DNA from: Gigantopelta aegis
Lineage: Eukaryota > Mollusca > Gastropoda > Neomphalida > Peltospiridae
Assembly (NCBI RefSeq): GCF_016097555.1
Contig: NC_054703.1
Coordinates: 35,214,755 to 35,278,754, forward strand
DNA: 64,000 nt
Reading direction: 5' to 3'
Position numbers and translations under genes: made by a program
Notes under the pieces: model-generated
What the model saw: only the letters and a program-made list of their open reading frames with translations
Told to the model about the DNA's origin: nothing
The model's database searches: none
Shown: positions 21,861 through 31,415 of the stretch, in pieces
Position numbering within the stretch: position 1 is the stretch's first letter
Layout: each line of letters opens with the position of its first letter

Positions 21861-24801
21861 CATCCGTCCGTTTCTCCATCTGTCTGTCTGTCTGTCTGTC
21901 CCACATATAGTTTTCTGGACTTTTTTCACAATGCCTCAAAATATTGGGCTGAAATGTTGTGTTTATGTTTATCAAACATGTAGAGCTACAGATAAAGTTC
22001 CAGGGGAAGTTATTCAAGTTACTCAACTGGGAATGCTTGTTAGTCCCTTATCGGTTCGTTTTGAATTGTTTTAGTTTTTTTCACAATGCTTTGAGATATT
22101 GAGCTGAAATCTTGTTTATAGCTTTATCATGTAGCTTTACAGACCAAGTTTGACTTTCATGTCAATTTACTTATTTTAGACAGAGTTATTGCCCTTGAAT
22201 TTAGCCAACATTTTTTTTTGCAATGCCCGATGTTGAGATGGAATTTTGTATATAACTTTATCATATACTATTACAGATCCAGTTTAATTTTCATTGCAGT
22301 TTACCCATTTTTCACAGAGTTGTGGTTCTTGAATTTAGGAGATACAAAAATGTGTTGAGTCTGGTAGAGGACATGTATTGCTTTAGCTGTTCTTTCAGAA
22401 TGTTATTTTAAAACAGATACTGTAATTATTCCAATTATGGTTTGTTGTTGTTGTTGTTTTTCACTATGGGGGTGGGATGTAGCCCCGTGGTAAAGCATTC
22501 TCTTGATGCGCGGTCGATCTAGGATCAATCCCCATCAGTGGATCCATTTGGCTATTTCTCATTCCAGCAAGTGCTCCACAACTGGTGTAACAAAGACTGG
22601 TATGTACTATCCTATAATTGGGATGGTGCATATAAAAGATTTCTTGCTGCTAATCGAAAAAAGTACCCCATGAAGTGGCGACAGCGGGTTTCCTCTCTCA
22701 GTATCTGTGTGGTCATTAATCATATATCTGACGCCATATATAAACGTAAACAGGGGTGCACAAATGTGAAATTGTGATGGTTGCCCAGTGGGCAACCAGT
22801 AGCTGAAGATTGGTTGCCCAACATCATCTCTTGGTTGCCCACATATTTCATAAAATGTTTTATGAATATAATTTTGAACTGTCTTTAAAATGAAACTGAA
22901 ATTTAAAATGTTTTTATTATTATCATTACTTGTCAGTTTAGTTTTATTTCTTTTTTAACATTATTTATTTACAGCTCATCTTCGCTTAGGCTGAAAAAAA
23001 GTTTGTTTTGTTTAACGACACCACTGGAGCACATTGATTAATTAATCATTGGCTATTGGCTGCTTTTAATTCTATTTTAAAGTAACTCATCTATTCCACA
23101 CCCCAACAATTTCGTAATTTGCGCCATTTTGTTGATTTCCGCGTCGTGTTAAATATTTGTTGTTGATTTCAGCTTGTAAAATACGTAGCCTAAGAATGCT
23201 GACTTCACGTTATGACAACTATCCATTTACATCAAAAGGTTTTGATTAAAAAGATAATGGATTCAAATTTATGGTCTTTTTAAAATCTAACAACTTTTGA
23301 GATGTCACCTCACAGTCAACAAATTTATATAATATTTTATCTAACAAATATCATGATTATTGTAAACTAATTGTATTCAGTGTAGTTTAACCGCAATTTG
23401 TATAAATACTGCATGTTCCTTTCCCGCGATCGCGAAATGCATGAGTGCAAAATTAACAAAGACAACGGAAATAAACAAACGAAACAGCAATTAAGTATTC
23501 ATTGATGCGAACAGCTATTTGGTGGTGTTTTTTCTCTCACAAATTTACATCAAGATTTACTTGCGTGTAATCGTATTGTTTAATGTCTGCAATGATGTCT
23601 TTTGACACGTGCAACAGTCTCGGCTGACTGCAATCTAATTAAAATTAGCTCCACTATTACATGTGGAGCTAATTTTAATTAGATTGGGCTGACTGTCAAG
23701 CGTGACCTATATGCACACTGAGAACAGCCAACGAACGTTTTCCTAACGTTCGCGAACTATGTGATTAGTTCGCGAACTATGTGATTGGTTCCCAACATGG
23801 ACATTGGGTTTAACATGAAGTGCATAAACCAGTTTAACGGATGTTTTTGTTTTGCTCGGTCTAGCATGTATATTGAAACTGACACGCAATTTTGGTCAAT
23901 TTTTATTACTTTGGTTCAAAGACTTTACAAAGTTAATATAACACGCTACAGATTTTTCAGACTTTTCTTTCATACATGTTTCTGTTAAAATTAATAACTG
24001 TGATTATTAAAATAATAAATATTTGGTATTATTATCATTATATGTTAGGTGTCGGATAGATTATGTAACGGATTGTTCACATCAGAAGATAGAAAATGGC
24101 GTAGCAATTTTTTTAGCTCAGAACTGGTTGGTTGTTGGGTGTAGTTTGTGGCCTTTCACATGTCTTGTGTCCTTTGCCAATAGCCACCATTCTGAAACGT
24201 ATCTGTCTGCATTGAACTCGTCAAAATCATGCACAGTGAACGCTGAGTGGGTGGCAGCGTTAGGGTGGATATTTATATCGCCTGTCAGTCAAGTTATCAG
24301 TTTCGATACTTTTGAATTGCCTGTGATTGTCCGAGTGTCGTGAAGTTTTGTTTTTTATTTTACTTATTTTATGATTTTCTTGGTTGCCCATCGGGCAACT
24401 GTTTGACAAAGAATGGTTGTCTGCAACATATTTTGGTGCGGACAACCTTTGGCGTGCAGACAACCGATTTGTGCACCCCAGGTAAATAAACTGTGTTGAG
24501 TGCGTCATTAAATAAAACATTTCCTTCCTTCTTCCTTAAATAAAATGTGTTGAGTGAGTCTTTAAATAAAACATTTCCAACCTTCCTTTTCAGTATGGAT
24601 GTGGCAGATCATAACAGAAGTAATTTAATCACATTCAAAAGACTTGGCATTGGTCCAAAAAATGAAGTAACCCCCGCTGGCTGGAAAGTTAAAACATTTG
24701 GAACATTCCTTAAAGACGAGGGTCATGAAAATGTAAGTAGTTTCCATAGGATGGGTCTCACTAAAGAGGGAGAGGGAGAGGGAGAGGGAGAGGGAGAGGG
24801 A

Positions 24802-24846
<45 letters not shown>

Positions 24847-25524
24847 AGAGAGAGAGACACAGAGAGAGAGAGAGACAGACAGAGAGAGACAGACAGAGAG
24901 AGAGAGATTTTTTTTTTATTAGTTTAAATATACATAAAATGAGAGTAAAGTTTATACAGTTTATGTCGAATTGTACTGATTTTTTGCATGTCTCTTTCTC
25001 AGTAATTGTACTTCCTAAAAATGGTCAGACTATCATCAACTATTTAAAATTTGACATTGAGTTATTCTTTTACAAAACAAATTTCAAGTTTACAAATACG
25101 GAGATAATTTTTGCATATTTCATCATTTGTTTTAATTTTGTTTTTCCAGACTATCATCAACTACTTAAAATTCGACATTGAATATTCCGAATGGCGAGTT
25201 TTGGAATCTCTTTTCAAAGAGAGGTCGTTGAAAAACGTCAAGCAGATCGGGTTTGAGGCTCATTCTAAAGAGCTGTTTCAAGTTTCTAAACTGGACATGC
25301 CCACTGGAAAGGAGGAATTTCTCAAAATGTACACGACCCTGAGACGTCTGGAAAACTTGAATTTCCGCAAGTTCAATTACAGGTTAAATCCATTTGGCGA
25401 ATATCGGTCGAAGCACTCCAACAAGATCCAGTCGTGCTGTTATGAGTTACATTATGTTAATATGAATATGGTCAGGTCTAATGAGACAATAATTCATGAC
25501 AAAGATAGTGAACTATTTCACTGA
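13294..25524 (+). CDS. METTL24: METTL24-like type II membrane methyltransferase-family protein
   Basis: Six coding exons join with correct phases: 13294-13515, 14453-14562, 17284-17412, 17823-17897, 24594-24732, 25150-25524, giving 349 residues, close to the vertebrate family length. In order: a short basic cytoplasmic N-terminus, a signal-anchor helix at about residues 22-45 (FYAFAVSLTIVVVIFWMYL), a proline-rich stem, then the luminal domain. That domain has GHPHDGGWNVC, CLVYSFGIGNDWQFEDAV, VLAYDPS, LKDEGHEN, YLKFDIEYSEWRVLE and a C-terminal CCYELHYVN. These match the family layout as I know it: a C/VYSFG-type SAM-fold start and an acidic strand end (LAYDPS). A Golgi or ER membrane methyltransferase is inferred; no substrate can be stated. 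Coding exon 1 follows an acceptor at 13287, so a 5' non-coding exon probably exists. The last exon and its stop are multiplied into a 3' array. Confidence 0.85.
14453..14562 (+). CDS. METTL24: METTL24 exon 2
   Basis: Acceptor TTTATTTCAG, donor CAA|GTAAGTAAG, phase 0 in and phase 2 out. Product PLRPIPLIIPQIHVKNLPP then a polar stretch ending AEENFF; a stem or linker region with little family signal, accepted because the phases fit both neighbours. Confidence 0.7.
14711..15012. repeat. 100-bp tandem repeat, three copies
   Basis: Units begin GAACATGCTTAGCACGAACT at 14711, 14811 and 14911. The flanking phrase TACAGTAAAGTACACTTA also occurs at about 6940, so the unit derives from a dispersed repeat. 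In METTL24 intron 2. Confidence 0.9.
15262..15745. mobile_element. TIR element with an internal 56-bp tandem repeat
   Basis: Ends are inverted: CATGTTTTTTGTCAAATAT and ATATTTGTCAAAAAGCATG. The right part is amplified about seven times as a 56-bp unit with GAGATGTGATTGCAAACTTC. In METTL24 intron 2. Confidence 0.75.
15772..16022 (-). mobile_element. SINE, family A, 5'-truncated
   Basis: Antisense copy starting with AAAGAAATGTTTTATTT and containing GGCGTCAGACATATGG; it ends within the body at GAAATAGCTCAATGAG, lacking the tRNA head. Confidence 0.8.
16180..16371. mobile_element. Short hAT-like MITE in a TA microsatellite
   Basis: Terminal inverted repeats CAGGCCCGTAC and GTACGGGCCTG, flanked by TA repeats on both sides. 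The CAGG-type ends suggest hAT; the target duplication cannot be resolved inside the TA run. Confidence 0.7.
16372..16438. repeat. TA microsatellite
   Basis: About 66 bp of alternating TA directly after the MITE. Confidence 0.95.
17115..17263 (+). mobile_element. Old SINE fragment ending at the METTL24 exon 3 acceptor
   Basis: Diverged body (GTTAGTGGAAAAATGTATAG) and tail (CTAGTGGTGTTGTTAAAC). The tail ends about 20 bp before the exon 3 acceptor at 17283. Confidence 0.7.
17284..17412 (+). CDS. METTL24: METTL24 exon 3
   Basis: Acceptor TTTTGTTTTAG, donor TTCGG|GTAAG. Product FLQNKDIKCNNDMRLG then HPHDGGWNVC and DNCLVYSFG. This is the strongest family segment. A sense SINE tail abuts the acceptor. 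Confidence 0.85.
17484..17563 (+). pseudogene. Partial tandem duplicate of METTL24 exon 3
   Basis: About 70 bp after exon 3, a second copy reads in the equivalent frame HPQDWVWNVCMSP, SHGFGDNCIVFSFG, followed by a donor GG|GTAAAA. Changes relative to exon 3 are mostly conservative (L to I, Y to F). No convincing acceptor is visible directly upstream, so it is probably not spliced as an independent exon. Confidence 0.65.
17823..17897 (+). CDS. METTL24: METTL24 exon 4
   Basis: Acceptor TTTATTTCAG, donor CCTAG|GTAATG. Product IGNDWQFEDAVSKIYG then CRVLAYDPS: the second strand and acidic end of the SAM-fold Rossmann core. Phase 2 in, phase 2 out. Confidence 0.85.
17972..18262 (+). mobile_element. 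SINE, family A
   Basis: Head with ATAGCTCAATCGGTTGAGC, body GGTATGTGCTATCCTGTC, tail CTCTAGTGGAGTCGTTAAA. In METTL24 intron 4. Confidence 0.85.
18283..18545 (+). mobile_element. SINE-related segment, left arm of a large inverted repeat
   Basis: Head GGGCAGGATTTAGCTCAGTT and downstream body. The same sequence occurs inverted at 19015-19265 and 20310-20565. Confidence 0.8.
18556..21310. repeat. 40-bp tandem repeats in three blocks separated by SINE segments
   Basis: Unit AAAGGGACGGTCCTGAGTTT followed by ACAACCATTGTATAATGTTT. Blocks are 18556-19015, 19411-20310 and 20713-21310, about 48 units in all. The spacers 19016-19410 and 20311-20712 are near-identical, so block plus spacer forms a higher-order repeat of about 1.3 kb. 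The unit resembles the end of the MITE family seen at 39500-39850. Confidence 0.92.
21311..21660. mobile_element. Remaining part of the MITE whose end seeded the 40-bp array
   Basis: Contains the family core TTCTAAACAAGAAAATATATTT and finishes ATCTTACAATGGCTGCAATC then GGGACAGTCCCTTTAA, an inverted version of the array unit. Confidence 0.7.
21821..21902. repeat. TGTC microsatellite
   Basis: Two TCTG runs separated by CATCCGTCCGTTTCTCC. Downstream, phrases such as TTTTCACAATGCCT..TTGAGATGG recur with ATCAT..TACAGA at about 60-bp to 130-bp spacing up to 22330, an old diverged dispersed repeat. Confidence 0.85.
22468..24535 (+). mobile_element. SINE, family A, split by a TIR transposon
   Basis: The SINE head and body run from GGGGGTGGGATGTAGCCCCG to the ATATAAACGTAAA phrase at 22755. 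It resumes at 24482 with GTAAATAAACTGTGTTGAGT and ends in its tail; a second tail copy at 24537-24593 carries on to the exon 5 acceptor. Confidence 0.85.
22752..24481. mobile_element. hAT-like non-autonomous DNA transposon, 1.7 kb
   Basis: Ends CAGGGGTGCACAAAT and ATTTGTGCACCCCAG are inverted with one mismatch. GTAAA flanks both sides as a short putative target duplication. Subterminal TTGGTTGCCCA / TTGCCCATCGGGCAAC phrases are repeated at both ends. No transposase frame is visible; interior frames are short. It contains a palindrome at 23633-23690 that matches the MITE ends at 43465 and 43997. Confidence 0.8.
24594..24732 (+). CDS. METTL24: METTL24 exon 5
   Basis: Acceptor CCTTCCTTTTCAG, donor AAAT|GTAAGT, phase 0 out. 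Product MDVADHNRSN, FKRLGIGPKNE and FGTFLKDEGHEN. The acceptor tract lies in the pyrimidine-rich tail of a SINE. Confidence 0.85.
24767..24908. repeat. GA-rich microsatellite
   Basis: GGGAGA units grading into GA and GACA, 35 bp after the METTL24 exon 5 donor. Confidence 0.95.
25025..25063 (+). pseudogene. Upstream partial copy of the METTL24 exon 6 acceptor and start
   Basis: GTCAG|ACTATCATCAACTAT.. repeats the first 36 bp of exon 6, 122 bp upstream of the genuine acceptor. It reads TIINYLKFDIE with synonymous third-base differences (TAT, TTT, GAG). It retains AG but its preceding tract is poor. Confidence 0.75.
25150..25524 (+). CDS. METTL24: METTL24 exon 6, C-terminus and stop
   Basis: Acceptor TTTTTCCAG, 124 codons then TGA. 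Product TIINYLKFDIEYSEW to LNPFGEYRSKH, then CCYELHYVNMNM, the usual family C-terminus, and a short tail ending DKDSELFH. The last about 95 bp, stop included, are the first unit of the array at 25432-26395. Confidence 0.85.
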   Translation, partial: TIINYLKFDIEYSEWRVLESLFKERSLKNVKQIGFEAHSKELFQVSKLDMPTGKEEFLKMYTTLRRLENLNFRKFNYRLNPFGEYRSKHSNKIQSCCYELHYVNMNMVRSNETIIHDKDSELFH

Positions 25525-26395
25525 CCAGTTGTGCTGTTACGAGTTACATTACGTTAATATGAATATGGTCAGGTTTAATGAGACACTAATTCATGACAAA
25601 GATAGTGAACTATTTCACTGACCAGTCGTGCTGTTACGAGTTGCATTATGCCAATATGAATATGGTCAGGTCTAATGAGACACTAATTCATGACAAAGAT
25701 AGTGAACTATTTCACTGACCAGTCGTGCTGTTACGAGTTACATTATGTTAATATGAATATGGTGAGGTCTAATGAGACAATAATTCATGACAAAGATAGT
25801 GAACTATTTCACTGACCAGTCGTGCTGTTACGAGTTACATTATGTCAATATGAATATGGTCAGGTCTAATGAGACAATAATTCATGACAAAGATAGTGAA
25901 CTATTTCACTGACCAGTCGTGCTGTTACGAGTTACTTTATGTTATTGTGAATATGGTCAGGTCTAATGAGACAATAATTCATGACAAAGATAGTGAACTA
26001 TTTCACTGACCAGTCGTCCTGTTACGAGTTACATTATGTCAATATGAATATGGTGAGGTCTAATGAGACAATAATTCATGACAAAGATAGTGAACTATTT
26101 CACTGACCAGTCGTGCTGTTACGAGTTACATTATGTCAATATGAATATGGTGAGGTCTAATGAGACAATAATTCATGACAAAGATAGTGAACTATTTCAC
26201 TGACCAGTCGTGCTGTTACGAGTTACATTATGTCAATATGAATATGATGAGGTCTAATGAGACAATAATTCATGACAAAGATAGTGAACTATTTCACTGA
26301 CCAGTCGTGCTGTTACGAGTTACATTATGTTAATATGAATATGATGAGGTCTAATGAGACAATAATTCATGACAAAGATAATGAACTATTTCACT
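25432..26395. repeat. About 97-bp tandem array of the METTL24 terminal coding segment and stop
   Basis: Ten copies of CAGTCGTGCTGTTACGAGTT.. to ..GTGAACTATTTCACTGA. The first copy is the genuine exon 6 end. Every later copy retains the TGA, so they lie in the 3' UTR. Confidence 0.92.
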
Positions 26396-26486
26396 GAAGT
26401 ACGAGTAGCTTGTAAGGAAGGTAGATAACTCTTCCAGTGATATGAAACTAAGAAAGAATTCTTCCAGCAAGTTGAGTGCGTCGTTA

Positions 26487-26492
26487 AATAAA
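26487..26492 (+). terminator. Possible METTL24 polyadenylation signal in a SINE tail
   Basis: AATAAA within GTTAAATAAAACATTTCC, about 90 bp after the array. Earlier copies of the 3' array contain no AATAAA, so this is the first candidate after the stop. Confidence 0.3.
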
Positions 26493-26519
26493 ACATTTCC
26501 TTCCTTCTTCCAGCAACTC

Positions 26520-26806
26520 GGAGGGGTAGGGGTACGTAGCCCAGTGGAAAAGAGCTCTCCATGGTCGGCCGAGAATCAATCCCCATTGTTGGGTCCATTG
26601 GGCTATTTCTGGTTCCAGCCAGTGCACCAAGACTGGTATTATTAAAGGTTGTGGTATGTGTTGTCCTGTCTGTGGGAAAGTGCATATAAAAGATCCCTTG
26701 CTGCATTAGAAAAAATGTAGCGGGTTTTCTCTGATGACTACAAATGTTTGACATCCAATATTCGATGATTAATTAATCAGTGCTCTAGTGGTGGTGTTAA
26801 ACAAAG
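26520..26806 (+). mobile_element. SINE, family A
   Basis: Head GGGGTACGTAGCCCAGTGG, body with GTGCATATAAAAGATCCCTT, tail GTGCTCTAGTGGTGGTG. Confidence 0.85.
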
Positions 26807-26810
26807 CACG

Positions 26811-27245
26811 GGGGCGGGATCTAACTCCGTCGGTAGTGAGTGTTTACATCACAGCATCAAATCACCTCAGTGAGCCTGTTCTTTGATTGGGTGCTTTCCC
26901 ATTCCAACCAGTACACCAAGACTGGTATTATTAACGGTTGTGGTATGTGTTAAACAAAACAAGGGGGCGGGATCTAGCTCAGTCGGTAGTGAGTGTTTAC
27001 ATCACAGCATCAAATCACCTCAGTGGGCCCGTTCTTTGATTGGGTGCTTTCCCGTTCCAACCAGTACACCAAGACTGGTATTATTAACGGTTGTGGTATG
27101 TGTTAAACAAAACAAGGGGGCGGGATCTAGCTCAGTCGGTAGTGAGTGTTTACATCACAGCATCAAATCACCTCAGTGGGCCCGTTCTTTGATTGGGTGT
27201 TTTCCCGTTCCAACCAGTACACCAAGACTGGTATTATTAAAGGTT
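26811..27245 (+). repeat. 152-bp tandem triplication of a SINE 5' part
   Basis: Units begin GGGGGCGGGATCTA at about 26812, 26964 and 27116, each with head and first body part and ending TTAAACAAAACAAG. The third unit continues into a full SINE body. Confidence 0.9.
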
Positions 27246-29368
27246 GTGGTATGTGTTATCCTGTCTGTGGGATGGTGCATATAAAAGATCCCTTGCTACG
27301 AATGGAAAAATGTAGTGGGTTTCCTCTTACGGCTATGGGCTGAATTTGCAAAGCTTGTTTTTCTTAAACACAGGTGTATTTAAGCATTGTAAATGTATGT
27401 AGTTACAGGTGTGTAAGACTTATGCAGGTGTATTTAAGCATTGTAAATGTATGTAGTTACATGTGTGTAAGACTTATAAACAGGCTTTGTAAACACAGGT
27501 GTATTTAAGCATTGTAAATGTATGTAGTTACAGGTGTGTAAGACTTATGCAGGTGTATTTAAGCATTGTAAATGTATGTAGTTACATGTGTGTAAGACTT
27601 ATAAACAGGCTTTGTAAACACAGGTGTATTTAAGCATTGTAAATGTATGTAGTTACAGGTGTGTAAGACTTATAAACAGGCTTTGTAAACGCAGGTGTAT
27701 TTAAGCATTGTAAATGTATGTAGTTACATGTGTGTAAGACTTATAAACAGGCTTTGTAAACACAGGTGTATTTAAGCATTGTAAATGTATGTAGTTACAT
27801 GTGTGTAAGACTTATAAACAGGCTTTGTAAACACAGGTGTATTTAAGCATTGTAAATGTATGTAGTTACAGGTGTGTAAGACTTATAAACAGGCTTTGTA
27901 AACGCAGGTGTATTTAAGCATTGTAAATGTATGTAGTTACAGGTGTGTAAGACTTATAAACAGGCTTTGTAAACGCAGGTGTATTTAAGCATTGTAAATG
28001 TATGTAGTTACATGTGTGTAAGACTTATAAACAGGCTTTGTAAACGCAGGTGTATTTAAGCATTGTAAATGTATGTAGTTACATGTGTGTAAGACTTATA
28101 AACAGGCTTTGTAAACACAGGTGTATTTAAGCATTGTAAATGTATGTAGTTACAGGTGTGTAAGACTTATAAACAGGCTTTGTAAACACAGGTGTATTTA
28201 AGCATTGTAAATGTATGTAGTTACAGGTGTGTAAGACTTATAAACAGGCTTTGTAAACACAGGTGCATTTAAGCATTGTAAATGTATGTAGTTACAGGTG
28301 TGTAAGACTTATAAACAGGCTTTGTAAACGCAGGTGTATTTAAGCATTGTAAATGTATGTAGTTACATGTGTGTAAGACTTATAAACAGGCTTTGTAAAC
28401 GCAGGTGTATTTAAGCATTGTAAATGTATGTAGTTACAGGTGTGTAAGACTTATGCAGGTGTATTTAAGCATTGTAAATGTATGTAGTTACATGTGTGTA
28501 AGACTTATAAACAGGCTTTGTAAACGCAGGTGTATTTAAGCATTGTAAATGTATGTAGTTACAGGTGTGTAAGACTTATAAACAGGCTTTGTAAACACAG
28601 GTGTATTTAAGCATTGTAAATGTATGTAGTTACATGTGTGTAAGACTTATAAACAGGCTTTGTAAACGCAGGTGTATTTAAGCATTGTAAATGTATGTAG
28701 TTACATGTGTGTAAGACTTATAAACAGGCTTTGTAAATGCAGGTGTATTTAAGCATTGTAAATGTATGTAGTTACAGGTGTGTAAGACTTATAAACAGGC
28801 TTTGTAAACACAGGTGTATTTAAGCATTGTAAATGTATGTAGTTACAGGTGTGTAAGACTTATAAACAGGCTTTGTAAACGCAGGTGTATTTAAGCATTG
28901 TAAATGTATGTAGTTACAGGTGTGTAAGACTTATAAACAGGCTTTGTAAACACAGGTGTATTTAAGCATTGTAAATGTATGTAGTTACATGTGTGTGTAA
29001 GACTTATAAACAGGCTTTGTAAACACAGGTGTATTTAAGCATTGTAAATGTATGTAGTTACATGTGTGTGTAAGACTTATAAACAGGCTTTGTAAACACA
29101 GGTGTATTTAAGCATTGTAAATGTATGTAGTTACATGTGTGTAAGACTTATAAACAGGCTTTGTAAACGCAGGTGTAAGACTTATAAACAGGCTTTGTAA
29201 ACGCAGGTGTATTTAAGCATTGTAAATGTATGTAGTTACATGTGTGTAAGACTTATAAACAGGCTTTGTAAATTTGGCCTGATCTGTCAGAATTACCCAA
29301 TGTTTGACATCCAATAGTCGATGATTAATAAATCAGCATGCTCTAGTGGTTTCATTAAACAAAGTATA
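27116..29368 (+). mobile_element. SINE with a 1.9-kb internal minisatellite
   Basis: The body ends GTAGTGGGTTTCCTCTTACG at 27335 and the SINE 3' half resumes at 29282 with TCAGAATTACCCAATGTTTG through the tail GCTCTAGTGGTTTCATTAAAC. Confidence 0.75.
27362..29276. repeat. 71-bp tandem repeat, about 27 copies
   Basis: Unit ACAGGTGTATTTAAGCATTG..TAAATGTATGTAGTTACA..GTGTAAGACTTATAAACAGG..CTTTGTAAAC. Some units lack the last third. The copies are nearly identical. Confidence 0.93.
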
Positions 29369-29374
29369 CTTTCA

Positions 29375-29492
29375 TTTCAACTTATTTTCATGCTTATATC
29401 CAATTAAGGTTCAAACACGCTGTCCTTGGCACACACCTCGGCTATCTGGGCTGTCTGTCCAGGACAGTAGGTTAGTTTGTTAGCGGTCAGTA
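29375..29492 (-). mobile_element. SINE, family C, truncated
   Basis: Antisense 3' part: TTTCATTTCAACTTATTTTC, CTTATATCCAATTAAGG, GGGCTGTCTGTCCAGGACAG, then lost. Confidence 0.75.
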
Positions 29493-29894
29493 CCAAAATT
29501 ATGGTATTTTGACATTGCTTGGTATAGTAAATTGGTATCGACATGATGCCAATATCGAATGGCATATACAATATACCGCCCAGCTCAAGCTCCCCCTAGC
29601 TGTGCTGAGGTGTCAATGAGGTGCTTTGGTTGTAGGAAGGAATCTCCTTAGAAGACCCATTTTCCGATTTCTTTTTACCCATACTGGTATATGAAATGAT
29701 GTAGTATGTCAAGCCTGGCTCTGGGTCAACAGAAAAATTTCGCCAAATTATCTATTAAACTTAAAAATTGCAAAAATGTACTCCAGTTATTTAATATCAA
29801 AATATCAATTACTAGTATTACATAAATTATTTCGCCAAATTACAATAAAATTGTTTTTGAAATTTGTGAATTTGGTGAGTGCCAGAGCTGGCCC

Positions 29895-29992
29895 TGTATG
29901 TGCTGTCTTGTCTGAGAAAGTGCATATAAAGGATCCCTTGCTGATAATAGAAAAATATAGCGGTTTTCCTTTAAAACTATATGTCAGTTCAA
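29895..29992 (+). mobile_element. SINE, family A fragment
   Basis: Internal body only: GTGCATATAAAGGATCCCTT to ACTATATGTCAG. Confidence 0.65.
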
Positions 29993-30387
29993 AAAAGAAG
30001 AAGAAAGAAATGTATAACAAACAAAATGAATTTCATTAAACTACACAAATAATATTTCCATTTTTTTTTATTAGTGAAAACAATAATTTAAATATAGTTT
30101 GACATCTTTGTTGAAACAGTTGCTATGGAGACAAAGATACATTTCATTTCAATGTTGATGTTTTTAAAATGTACTTGAATACAATAGCAAGCACTACGTG
30201 AGAAACATTTTACCACATTATTTAGTGAACTGCAAGAATTGTACAAATCCACAATTATTTTTCAACAAAATATAAACCTGAAATTATTTTGCCACCTTTA
30301 AATAAAATTTGCCAATTGATTTTTAAATTCACAATTGGTGAATTTGACAAGTGGCAAAGGAAACTTAGTTAACAATTTTATATCTAT

Positions 30388-30533
30388 ATTACATCTGTGT
30401 ATGTCTACATACTACATCTATACATGTACATTTATACATGTACCTATTCTGAGAATTATATTACATCTGTGTATGTCTACATACTACATCTATACATGTA
30501 CATTTATACATGTACCTATTCTGAGAATTATAT
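30388..30533. repeat. 72-bp tandem duplication
   Basis: TTACATCTGTGTATGTCTAC.. occurs twice, 72 bp apart, with almost no divergence. Confidence 0.9.
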
Positions 30534-31051
30534 TACAATCTAGTGAAATTGTTGAAGCCACTTTTGTAAGCAGCCAAACATCTTACAAGGGAAACAAAAT
30601 GAAAAAAGAAGAAAAGTGGAAAATGAAAATACTGTTAGGGGTTGATGGGTCCCCCTGATTCCCCTCCCTATGGGTCTGCCTCTGTGGACGTGTTACCATG
30701 ACAATTACAATATCTAGTAGCAGTGACTGTGTTATTGAGTGATTTCCAGTAATAAACATGATATTCTGTGGGGAAAACCAGGCCATATTTGTTTACAGGA
30801 ATTCATGCATACAGTAAATAACACAAAATTAGTCAATTATTAAATAGTAAGTAAATAATATAAAAGAGTATATTTATAGCGTACTAGCAAAAAACTGGAA
30901 GGGCTATAAATATTCAGAAAGACATAAAACAAGTTTGTAGTCTAAGCAGTAATTAGTAATCCACATTTCACTGACAAAGGCAGAAATGATATTTCTATTA
31001 TTGGTAAAAGAAAATTCTTTGGCATGTACATTTACAAAATAATACAGGTGT

Positions 31052-31055
<4 letters not shown>

Positions 31056-31135
<80 letters not shown>

Positions 31136-31375
31136 CACACACATACATATAATTTCAGTGTTTCCCCCAGGATTTTTGTTCAGTGGGTTAGCAAAACAGT
31201 TTGATGTTAACTGAGTCCCCAAAGGGTGTGAAAATGCTAGAGGAGTTATATTATATATATATACATGTATATATATTAGATATATTTTATTTTAACACAA
31301 AAAACCCCATACATATTGGAATTCTGATAGAACTATCAAACTGATTTTTTTGCTGTATCCGTTTTTCATGGACTA

Positions 31376-31410
<35 letters not shown>
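31056..31410. repeat. TA microsatellites
   Basis: A 73-bp TA run at 31057-31129 and shorter runs near 31252 and 31379-31410. Confidence 0.95.

Positions 31411-31415
<5 letters not shown>

Noticed and set aside
27362..29276. CRISPR-like regular array
   Set aside because: The units are contiguous and near-identical with no unique spacers, in animal DNA; it is a minisatellite.
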